Shown here in pieces: positions 1 to 5,290 of a DNA stretch of 6,485 nucleotides (position 1 is the first letter of the stretch; each line of letters begins with the position of its first letter). Source of the stretch: Hyphomonadaceae bacterium (GTDB lineage Bacteria; Pseudomonadota; Alphaproteobacteria; Caulobacterales; Hyphomonadaceae); NCBI GenBank assembly GCA_030696545.1, contig JAUYSA010000432.1:1-6485 (forward strand), in the 5' to 3' direction. The position numbers and the translations under genes were made by a program. The notes beneath the pieces were generated by a model, which made no database searches, was not told the DNA's origin, and saw nothing but the letters and a program-made list of their open reading frames with translations.

Positions 1-722
1 TGCCCATTGTCGACATGCATCACCTGTCCCGTCAGCGCCGCATTGCCCATCAGGAACTCGAGCGCCGACGCCACATCATCCAGCGCAATCGGCCGCTGCA
101 TCGGATTGCGCGAGGCGACGATCTCGAACTCCGCCTGCGTCTGGTCATAGCTCGGCAGCAGCAGCCCCGGTGCAATCGCATTCACGCGCACGGCCGGCGC
201 AAACGCCCGCGCCATCATGTCGGTCGCCGCCAGCAGCGCGGCCTTGCTCATCGTGTAGGAATAGAAATCCGGGTTTATCGCCCACAGCTTCTGGTCCAGC
301 ATGTTGACGATGCAGTTGTCGTGCGCCGGATCAGCCTGCGCCGCGAACCGCTCCGACAACAGGGCAGGCGCTCGCAAATTCACAGCCATCGCGCGATCGA
401 ACGCTGCAATGTCCATCGCTCCCGGCGTGTCATAGTCAAACACCGACGCGGAGTTCACGAGCCCCGACAGCGGCCCGCCCGCAAGCTGCCCCGCCTGATC
501 GACCAGCGCGCATGCCGCCGCATGATCGGCAAGATCCGCGCTGATGCTCCACACATTCGGATTGGCGCCGCGCAACTGCTCGAACAGCTGCTCCGCTTCC
601 ACGGCATTCGTGTTCGCGTGGATCACGACGCCATGCCCCGCCGCCGACAGCCGCTCGACAAGCCGCCGTCCGACGCGCTTGGCGCCGCCCGTCACGAGTA
701 TGCGTTTCAGGCCCGTGGTCAT
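1..722 (-). CDS. SDR-family oxidoreductase, pteridine reductase (PTR1/FolM)-like, 3' end outside window
   Basis: The gene starts at ATG 722-720 and reads off the left edge; 240 codons are visible. Family knowledge gives an NADPH-dependent Rossmann-fold reductase. The cofactor loop TGGAKRVGR covers residues 11-19, with the glycine and arginine pattern of NADPH-using pteridine reductases. NSAS (90-93) stands where SDRs usually have NNAG. The catalytic region is NMLDQK (140-145) followed by YTMSK (156-160). Asp143, Tyr156 and Lys160 have the spacing of the Asp/Tyr/Lys triad of Leishmania PTR1, and the classical SDR serine is replaced. The RVNAIAPG segment (179-186) and the terminal HVDNG (236-240) are typical of SDRs, so only a few to about 20 residues should be missing. 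Reduction of dihydropterin or dihydrofolate is an inference; another carbonyl substrate is possible. No Shine-Dalgarno precedes the ATG, which fits the possible leaderless promoter upstream. Confidence 0.9.
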   Translation of the reverse strand, partial: MTTGLKRILVTGGAKRVGRRLVERLSAAGHGVVIHANTNAVEAEQLFEQLRGANPNVWSISADLADHAAACALVDQAGQLAGGPLSGLVNSASVFDYDTPGAMDIAAFDRAMAVNLRAPALLSERFAAQADPAHDNCIVNMLDQKLWAINPDFYSYTMSKAALLAATDMMARAFAPAVRVNAIAPGLLLPSYDQTQAEFEIVASRNPMQRPIALDDVASALEFLMGNAALTGQVMHVDNG

Positions 723-757
723 GACTTGTCTAGATGCGAGCCCCGTCGCCGGGTCAA
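723..757 (-). promoter_or_regulatory. Candidate promoter of the SDR gene, possibly leaderless
   Basis: Read on the minus strand, TTGACC (752-757) is a five-of-six match to the -35 consensus. A 17-bp spacer follows, then TCTAGA (729-734). Its CTAGA core fits the alphaproteobacterial -10 pattern better than the E. coli TATAAT. Only 6 bases separate this -10 from the ATG, so transcription would start at or next to the start codon. There is no purine-rich ribosome site in those bases. The call rests on sequence pattern alone. Confidence 0.45.
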
Positions 758-760
758 GTC

Positions 761-780
761 TTGGGCCCCGGAAAGCCCAA
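761..780 (-). terminator. Small hairpin after the thermonuclease gene
   Basis: TTGGGC (761-766) and GCCCAA (775-780) form a 6-bp stem with an 8-base loop, 8 bases beyond the stop codon of the thermonuclease gene. There is no T-run on the minus strand after it, so it is at best a weak or factor-dependent terminator. It lies just upstream of the SDR -35 element and could equally have a regulatory role or none. Confidence 0.25.
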
Positions 781-788
781 TTTGCCGA

Positions 789-1505
789 CTACCTGGCACC
801 GACCTTGCCGTCCAGCATCGCCTTCGTTGGCGGCTCGCCATCAAGACGCAGGCCCTGCCGCCAGTCCCACGGCGAAATGAACTCGCCCGCCCAGACCCCG
901 ACCTTCGCTTCCCGCGCCTTCAGCTCAGCAGGCACAAACGCCGTCGAATAGCTGCGATAGGCGAGGGCATGCCCGTTCGCCACCAGCCAGCCCTGAACAC
1001 TCTCGCCGCGCACGCTGCAATCGCCCAGCGACCGGCCGTAACGATCCTTGCCCGTCACGTCGCACGACACAGGGTTCCGGTTGATCCACGCATCGAGCGC
1101 ATTCGCCGCCACCGTGCCACAGCGATAGAGCTTGCCGTCCCTGTCCTTGCACTTCTGGCCGGACTCCGGCGCATCGACGCCGTTGAGCCGCATACGCTGC
1201 CCATGGATATCCAGCGTATCGGCGTCCACCACAGAGGCGGTGCCCGAGATTACGCTCCCAGAGCCCGCAGGCGCCGGTGCAGCTTCGGCCTCGGCATTCG
1301 GGCCAGACGGCGTCTCGGCCGTGTCCTGCCCGCCGGACGCAACCGAACCGCCTATGTCGATCCCCGGAACGATCCCGGCCTCAGCCAGGAAAAACCAGAT
1401 GCCAGCCGCCGCCGCGCCCAGTATGGCAGCCACCAGCGACGCAGAGCCCGAACGGGCCCTTTTCCGGCTGCGGGGATGGGATTTGGATGTCTTGCGTTTG
1501 GCCAT
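789..1505 (-). CDS. Membrane-anchored thermonuclease (SNase/TNase-like) family protein
   Basis: This is a complete 238-residue protein. Residues 1-19 are strongly basic and are followed by a single hydrophobic segment (about 22-41), predicting an N-in anchor with the nuclease domain in the periplasm. An alanine/proline/glycine-rich linker (about 52-84) leads to the SNase fold (about 86-215). Residues corresponding to Staphylococcus nuclease are present: Asp96 (D21), Arg106 (R35), Asp111 (D40), Glu114 (E43) and Arg158 (R87, in DRYGR), so the enzyme should be active as a calcium-dependent phosphodiesterase on DNA or RNA. Cysteines 119/129 and 148/163 could form disulfides, which suits an exported domain. 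The ending WAGEF..PWDWR is common in alphaproteobacterial members. The gene is divergent from purA and 66 bp upstream of the SDR gene in the same orientation. No clear Shine-Dalgarno was seen; the start is chosen because it supplies the basic segment before the membrane helix. Confidence 0.9.
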   Translation of the reverse strand: MAKRKTSKSHPRSRKRARSGSASLVAAILGAAAAGIWFFLAEAGIVPGIDIGGSVASGGQDTAETPSGPNAEAEAAPAPAGSGSVISGTASVVDADTLDIHGQRMRLNGVDAPESGQKCKDRDGKLYRCGTVAANALDAWINRNPVSCDVTGKDRYGRSLGDCSVRGESVQGWLVANGHALAYRSYSTAFVPAELKAREAKVGVWAGEFISPWDWRQGLRLDGEPPTKAMLDGKVGAR

Positions 1506-1562
1506 GCCCGCAGGCTGACCGTGCTTTTCTTACGTATTGGTTTATGCGGCCAATTCGACCTT

Positions 1563-1593
1563 GCGCCAAAGGGGGCATTCGTGTCCTTTGCGC
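1563..1593 (+). promoter_or_regulatory. Inverted repeat in the purA leader
   Basis: GCGCCAAAGG (1563-1572) and CCTTTGCGC (1585-1593) pair over nine bases with one bulged C, around a 12-base loop. The element ends 12 bases before the ribosome-binding site of purA. It could be an operator or a leader hairpin, but it matches no purine-control element that I recognise. No convincing -35/-10 pair was found in the 110-bp spacer between the divergent genes. Confidence 0.25.
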
Positions 1594-1605
1594 CCGGATT
1601 TCAAT

Positions 1606-1610
1606 GGAGA
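1606..1610 (+). promoter_or_regulatory. Ribosome-binding site of purA
   Basis: GGAGA lies 5 bases before ATG 1616. It decides between two in-frame starts: the earlier ATG at 1604 would overlap this site and add four residues (MENP) before the conserved N-terminus. Confidence 0.7.
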
Positions 1611-1615
1611 ATCCA

Positions 1616-2908
1616 ATGACCGGCGTAGTCGTTGTCGGAGCCCAGTGGGGCGACGAGGGGAAGGGCAAGATCGTCGACTGGCTGTCGAGCCGGGCTGACG
1701 TCATCGTCCGCTTCCAGGGCGGCCATAACGCCGGCCACACGCTCGTCATTGACGGCAAGGTGTTCAAGCTGAACCTGCTTCCGTCCGGCGTCGTGCGCGG
1801 CGGCAAGCTCTCCATCATTGGCAACGGCGTCGTGGTTGACCCGTGGCACCTGCTTAACGAGATCGCATCGATCGCGCAGTCCGGCGTCCATCTCGGCCCC
1901 GACGATCTCATCCTTGCCGACAATGCGTGCCTCATCCTGCCGTGGCACAAGGACATCGACGCCGCGCGCGAGGAAGCCGCCGCCGGCGCCCAGATCGGCA
2001 CCACCCGCCGCGGCATCGGCCCCGCCTACGAAGACAAGGTCGGCCGCCGCGCCATCCGCGTCGCTGACCTCGCCGACCCTGCCGCCCTCGATCTCAAACT
2101 CGATCGTCTGCTGGCCCACCACCGCCCGCTCCGCGCCGGCCTCAACCTGCCCGAGCCAGACGCCGAACAGCTCAAGAAAGACCTCCTGGCCATCGCGCCG
2201 CAGATCCTCGCCTACGCGCAGCCCGTATGGGAACGCCTCGACCAGGCCGTCCGCCTCGGTCGCCGCATCCTGTTCGAAGGCGCGCAGGGCGTGATGCTCG
2301 ACGTCGACCACGGCACCTATCCGTTCGTCACCTCGTCCAACGTGGTGTCAGGGCAGGCGGCCGCAGGCTCCGGCGTGGGCCCCAGCGCGGTGAACTACGT
2401 GCTCGGCCTTGCCAAGGCCTACACCACCCGCGTCGGCGGCGGCCCGTTCCCCACCGAGCAGGATAACGAGATCGGCCAGCGCCTCGGCACGGTCGGCCAC
2501 GAATTCGGCACCAACACGGGCCGGGCTCGCCGCTGCGGCTGGTTCGACAGCGTGATGGTGCGGCAGGCCTGCGCCGTTTCCGGCGTCACGGGCCTCGCCC
2601 TCACCAAGCTCGACGTGCTCGACGGCTTCGGCGAGATCCAGATCTGCACGCACTACAAACTCGGCGACAAGATCATCAACCACTTCCCCGCCGGCATGAC
2701 CGACCAGGCCAACGTCCAGCCCATCTACGAAACCGTCAAAGGCTGGAAAGGCTCCACCCGCGGCGCCCGCAGCTGGACGCAACTCCCCGGCGAAGCCGTG
2801 AAATACGTGAGACGCCTCGAAGAACTCGTCGGCAAACCCGTCGCGCTCCTCAGCACCTCGCCCGAGCGAGAAGACGTCATCCTGATGCGCGACCCGTTCG
2901 AGAAGTAG
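1616..2908 (+). CDS. purA: Adenylosuccinate synthetase
   Basis: This cytoplasmic enzyme joins IMP and aspartate using GTP to form adenylosuccinate, the first committed step from IMP to AMP. The protein is complete at 430 residues, the usual bacterial length. Signature WGDEGKGK covers residues 11-18 with catalytic Asp13. GGHNAGHT (35-42) carries catalytic His41, in the same numbering as the E. coli enzyme. Further family blocks follow in order: TTRRGIGPAYEDK, LFEGAQGVMLDVDHGTYPFVTSSN read as two adjoining motifs, GGGPFPTE, TGRARRCGW, LTKLDVLDG and STSPERED near the C-terminus. The gene stands alone on the plus strand, divergent from the thermonuclease gene and convergent with the secreted-protein gene, so it is probably transcribed on its own. 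No key residue is missing. The start at 1616 is preferred over 1604 because GGAGA lies 5 bases upstream. Confidence 0.98.
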   Translation: MTGVVVVGAQWGDEGKGKIVDWLSSRADVIVRFQGGHNAGHTLVIDGKVFKLNLLPSGVVRGGKLSIIGNGVVVDPWHLLNEIASIAQSGVHLGPDDLILADNACLILPWHKDIDAAREEAAAGAQIGTTRRGIGPAYEDKVGRRAIRVADLADPAALDLKLDRLLAHHRPLRAGLNLPEPDAEQLKKDLLAIAPQILAYAQPVWERLDQAVRLGRRILFEGAQGVMLDVDHGTYPFVTSSNVVSGQAAAGSGVGPSAVNYVLGLAKAYTTRVGGGPFPTEQDNEIGQRLGTVGHEFGTNTGRARRCGWFDSVMVRQACAVSGVTGLALTKLDVLDGFGEIQICTHYKLGDKIINHFPAGMTDQANVQPIYETVKGWKGSTRGARSWTQLPGEAVKYVRRLEELVGKPVALLSTSPEREDVILMRDPFEK

Positions 2909-2914
2909 AACACT

Positions 2915-3036
2915 CCGCTTGTCATCCCGGAAGCCGCGCAGCGACTATCCGGGACCCATGGTCCAGCAATCGAACACGCGGTTGAATGGCTCCCGGCTCT
3001 CCAGCGCTCCGCGCTTCCGGCCGGGATGACAGGCGG
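2915..3036. repeat. Long imperfect palindrome between convergent genes (intergenic repeat, likely bidirectional terminator)
   Basis: The outer arms 2915-2930 and 3021-3036 are inverted copies of 16 bp with one mismatch, which would be a G-U wobble in one strand's RNA. They include the perfect pair GTCATCCCGG (2921-2930) and CCGGGATGAC (3021-3030). Inside them the arms stay related: AAGCCGCGCAGCG (2931-2943) pairs with bulges against 3004-3016, and an inner CCGGGACCCA on the left mirrors TGGCTCCCGG on the right. The element fills most of the 140 bp between purA and the next gene. GTCATCCCGG-type palindromes are common intergenic repeats in alphaproteobacterial genomes. A hairpin here could end transcription from both sides, although no T-run is present. 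Confidence 0.7.
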
Positions 3037-3048
3037 ATACCCGCCGCC

Positions 3049-3852
3049 CTACTGCACAAACTGCCCCGGCGCATGATCCGCCGCCGCCGCGAGGCTCGCC
3101 TGCGTCGCGCCCGGCTGCGTCACGCCGCACGCCAGCATCCATGTCACAGCCCCAAACGTGTTGGGCTGCACGTCCTGTATCTTCGCCGCCGCCCGCGTAT
3201 CAGCCGTGTACGGCTTATCCGCGCGCAAGTCGGCCAGTCCCACCGATCCATAGATCGCCATCGTAGGATTCAGGCAGTCCGCATAGAAGCGCGTCCACTG
3301 TCCCTTGCTGGGCTTGCCCCCAACCGTCTGGTCCGCCTTGAACACATAGAGCTGCCAGCCGCTGACCACAGGCCCCAACCTGTTCAGGCTGTTCATGTCG
3401 ACATAAAGCACGTCCGTCTTCGTGCGTCCGCCCAGGGCCAGAGCCACTGCGCCCTTCGGCGGTGTGTTTGTATCGGTCGCTTGCAGCGTCACAGGGTTCA
3501 CGCACAGCTTGGTCTGCAACACGACCGTGGCCGTAATCATCTGCCCCACGCGTTGACGATGAACGGCCCGCCGCTCCGCAAGCTTCTCGGCGGAATACCC
3601 CGCCGCCTGCGCGCCGGCATCTATGTTGGCGGCATAGCGGGCCTCGATCGTATCAAGATCGGAATCGCTGGCGCGCATGTCATTCGGACCGTAGAGGCCA
3701 AAATTCGCAAGCTCATCCGCCCGCTGCATGATCGCCGAACAGAACAGCGCCGTTTCCACGCCCGCAATGGCGTTAGCGCTCGCCTGCGCTGCCGCCGTCT
3801 GCCCTGCGCCGATCATCACAGAAACCGCGATCCCTAACCCGCGACACAGCAT
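3049..3852 (-). CDS. Secreted protein of unknown function
   Basis: I do not recognise this 267-residue protein. An N-terminal hydrophobic segment ending in AAAQA (20-24) looks like a cleavable Sec signal peptide. Residues 25-110 appear mainly helical, with many Ala, Arg and Glu. A second part (about 110-245) contains VLYVDMNSLNR (148-158), several tryptophans (166, 186, 238) and YADC (190-193), and looks beta-rich. This layout of a Val-Asp-Met/Leu-x-Ser strand, Trp strands and an Asp-Cys strand faintly resembles surface-adhesin-E-like exported proteins, but that is only an impression. Mature cysteines 38, 117, 193 and 242 could form disulfides. The ATG at 3852 is preceded by a G-rich AAGGGGTGA stretch serving as ribosome site; this lies inside the orphan quinoprotein tail 4 bp upstream. 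The gene converges on purA and ends just outside the palindromic repeat. Confidence 0.75.
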   Translation of the reverse strand: MLCRGLGIAVSVMIGAGQTAAAQASANAIAGVETALFCSAIMQRADELANFGLYGPNDMRASDSDLDTIEARYAANIDAGAQAAGYSAEKLAERRAVHRQRVGQMITATVVLQTKLCVNPVTLQATDTNTPPKGAVALALGGRTKTDVLYVDMNSLNRLGPVVSGWQLYVFKADQTVGGKPSKGQWTRFYADCLNPTMAIYGSVGLADLRADKPYTADTRAAAKIQDVQPNTFGAVTWMLACGVTQPGATQASLAAAADHAPGQFVQ

Positions 3853-3856
3853 CAGC

Positions 3857-3905
3857 TCACCCCTTCTTCGGCCTGAACCCGATCAGCACCTTAGCCGGGC
3901 GTCCG
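3857..3905 (-). pseudogene. Orphan C-terminal end of a quinoprotein gene
   Basis: Read on the minus strand, this encodes GRPAKVLIGFRPKKG followed by TGA (3859-3857), 4 bp before the start of the secreted-protein gene. It matches the end of the intact quinoprotein in this window (GEPPGNVLIAFRPKGT). At base level 3866-3889 matches 5300-5323 in 23 of 24 positions, and 3866-3898 matches in 29 of 33. Upstream of about 3905 the similarity fades, and the frame closes at a TGA at about 3963-3965. It is therefore a remnant, not a gene. Its last bases also supply the ribosome-binding region of the downstream gene, which may be why they were kept. Confidence 0.6.
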
Positions 3906-4020
3906 CAAAAGAACACCATTCGCCGAAACTGGACGTTGGCGGAACTGCCCCGGATCGAGCGTCATGGGGCGTCGCGGTTTACTAGAGAGCGCTGAAACCC
4001 GCGCCCCAGAGACGACACAT

Positions 4021-4050
4021 TTGCGAGCTGACATTCGGGCTCGGTAAACT
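4021..4050 (+). promoter_or_regulatory. Candidate promoter of the serine hydrolase gene
   Basis: TTGCGA (4021-4026) and TAAACT (4045-4050), 18 bp apart, each match four of six bases of the -35 and -10 consensus. A start near 4057 would leave a leader of about 25 bases. The -10 lies inside the first copy of the tandem repeat. This is pattern evidence only. Confidence 0.3.
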
Positions 4051-4069
4051 GGCCGGCTCGTTAAACTGG
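4038..4069 (+). repeat. Tandem 15-bp motif at 17-bp spacing upstream of the serine hydrolase
   Basis: GGCTCGGTAAACTGG (4038-4052) and GGCTCGTTAAACTGG (4055-4069) differ at one base and start 17 bp apart. They lie just before the start codon and overlap the candidate -10. Direct repeats in this place can be sites for a regulator, though 17 bp is not a whole number of helical turns; they could also come from local slippage. Confidence 0.6.
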
Positions 4070-4075
4070 GGGGGG
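4068..4075 (+). promoter_or_regulatory. Run of eight G in the ribosome-binding region
   Basis: Eight consecutive G lie 7 bases before ATG 4083 and are the only purine-rich stretch that can serve as Shine-Dalgarno for this gene. A homopolymer in this position could vary in length by replication slippage and change the spacing. Confidence 0.4.
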
Positions 4076-4082
4076 CGCGTGA

Positions 4083-5183
4083 ATGATGTCACGATTGGCG
4101 GTTCTGCTCGCGATTTGCACTGGCGTCTTCGCGGCGCCCGCCTTCGCAGATGACCTCGATGCGATCCTGTCCAAGGCTGCCGCAGGAAAGAAAGCCCCTG
4201 GGGCGGCGCTTCTGATCATTCAGGACTACGGCATCGTCGACGAAGCCGTCTATGGGGTGCGCAGCCTGACTGACCCCACACCCGTTTCTCGAAGCGATGT
4301 CTGGAATATCGGCTCTGATGGCAAGGCAATGACGGCCGTGATGATCGCTCGGCTTGTGGACCGTGGCGTGCTCTCCTGGGAGTCCACGATCGGCGGCGTC
4401 TTGCCCGATATGGCTCGCGACGTGCGGCCTGAGTATCGTGCGATTACACTGCAGCAATTGCTGACGCACACGTCCGGTCTTCCGGAGAATATCAGGGATG
4501 AGAAAGCCCTCAATTCGCTCTTCTATGACGAAAGCTCAGCCAGCCTGTCCGAGCGGCGGAGGGCGTACATCGCTCGCGCGTTGCAGGACGCGCCCGTCGG
4601 ACGCGCCGGCAGATTCAGCTATTCAAACACTGGGTTCCTCATCGCCGCTTTCATGGCCGAGACAGCAAGCGAGGAAACGTATGAATCCTTGATGCGAGAT
4701 GAGGTGTTCACGCCCCTGGGCATGACCTCGGCTGGCTTCGGACGGCCCCCGACAGGACAGCCCGCTGGCCACAGGCAGGGAAGAGTCGCAGTTCCTCGCG
4801 ATGTGAACCCCGACTTTTTCGCACCCGCTGGAAACATATATCTGTCTCTCGATGACTGGGCTCGCTTCTGCATAGATCAGTTGCGCGGCGCGAACGGCAA
4901 CGGCGCCCTGCTGAAACCCCAGACCTATTCAGTGACGCAATCACCTCCGCCCGGCGCCCCGGTTTCAATGGGCTGGTTCGTGCGCGATAGCATCGCCGGG
5001 CTTCCCGGCCCTGTATATTATCATGAGGGATCGGACGGGGCGTGGTTCGCGGTCGTCGCTCTATTTCCTGCTTCAGGTTCCGGCGTGCTCGCCGTCACGA
5101 ATGGAGGCAAGGACATGGGGGGCCAAGCGCTTGCCTTGGCCGCTGCAATGAATGCGGCAAAATTGCTCGCCATCAAGAAGTAA
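4083..5183 (+). CDS. Secreted beta-lactamase-family serine hydrolase (class C/PBP-like)
   Basis: This 366-residue protein has a Sec signal peptide with a likely cut after AFA (residue 22/23). The mature part is one beta-lactamase-type domain. The active-site motif is SDGK (Ser78, Lys81) within an IGS..KAMTA context. LLTHTSGL (126-133) is the usual family block. YSN (180-182) is the second catalytic motif, with Tyr180 as general base, and HEG (314-316) stands for the KTG triad, as in esterase and D-aminopeptidase-like members. Such proteins hydrolyse esters, peptides or beta-lactams in the periplasm; the substrate cannot be read from sequence, and true AmpC activity is not implied. The start is one of two adjacent ATG codons (4083, 4086). 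The gene opposes both flanking genes. Its codons look less strongly C-ending than those of purA, with AT-rich patches near 4830 and 5015, which fits acquisition. It lies between the two quinoprotein tail copies. Confidence 0.9.
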   Translation: MMSRLAVLLAICTGVFAAPAFADDLDAILSKAAAGKKAPGAALLIIQDYGIVDEAVYGVRSLTDPTPVSRSDVWNIGSDGKAMTAVMIARLVDRGVLSWESTIGGVLPDMARDVRPEYRAITLQQLLTHTSGLPENIRDEKALNSLFYDESSASLSERRRAYIARALQDAPVGRAGRFSYSNTGFLIAAFMAETASEETYESLMRDEVFTPLGMTSAGFGRPPTGQPAGHRQGRVAVPRDVNPDFFAPAGNIYLSLDDWARFCIDQLRGANGNGALLKPQTYSVTQSPPPGAPVSMGWFVRDSIAGLPGPVYYHEGSDGAWFAVVALFPASGSGVLAVTNGGKDMGGQALALAAAMNAAKLLAIKK

Positions 5184-5196
5184 GCTCGAGTGCTGG

Positions 5197-5223
5197 CGCC
5201 CCGGCCCATGAGTGGGCAGGGCG
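5197..5223 (+). terminator. Stem-loop after the serine hydrolase gene
   Basis: Two stacked stems, CGCCC (5197-5201) with GGGCG (5219-5223) and GCCCA (5204-5208) with TGGGC (5213-5217), close on a TGAG loop, 14 bases after the stop codon. A second, bulged stem, CGCG-CGA with TCGCGCG, lies at 5233-5254. Neither has a T-run. Position between convergent genes supports a termination role. Confidence 0.4.
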
Positions 5224-5290
5224 AATATGCGGCGCGGCGATTTTCCGTCGCGCGGTCATTCGAGAACGTCCGCGATCCGCGTCGATAATC

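Noticed and set aside
1277..1615. An upstream extension of purA giving 543 residues
   Set aside because: PurA begins with its conserved block within about ten residues of ATG 1616, which has a GGAGA site; the extension overlaps the divergent thermonuclease gene and has low-complexity content.
1506..1615. A clear promoter pair in the divergent purA/thermonuclease spacer
   Set aside because: Several partial matches such as TTGGCC on the minus strand exist, but none has both boxes at a good distance.
15..1619. A 534-codon open frame on the plus strand
   Set aside because: It lies antisense to the SDR and thermonuclease genes, is very rich in Arg, His and Pro, lacks any recognisable domain, and runs into the purA start. 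It is a by-product of GC-rich third positions.
2986..3837. A 283-codon open frame on the plus strand
   Set aside because: Arginine-rich shadow opposite the secreted-protein gene, without ribosome site or domain; the minus-strand frame has a signal peptide and a plausible start.
3857..3965. The orphan tail as a real small gene
   Set aside because: Only about 34 codons lie between stops, with no good start or ribosome site, and only the last 15 or so codons resemble a known family.
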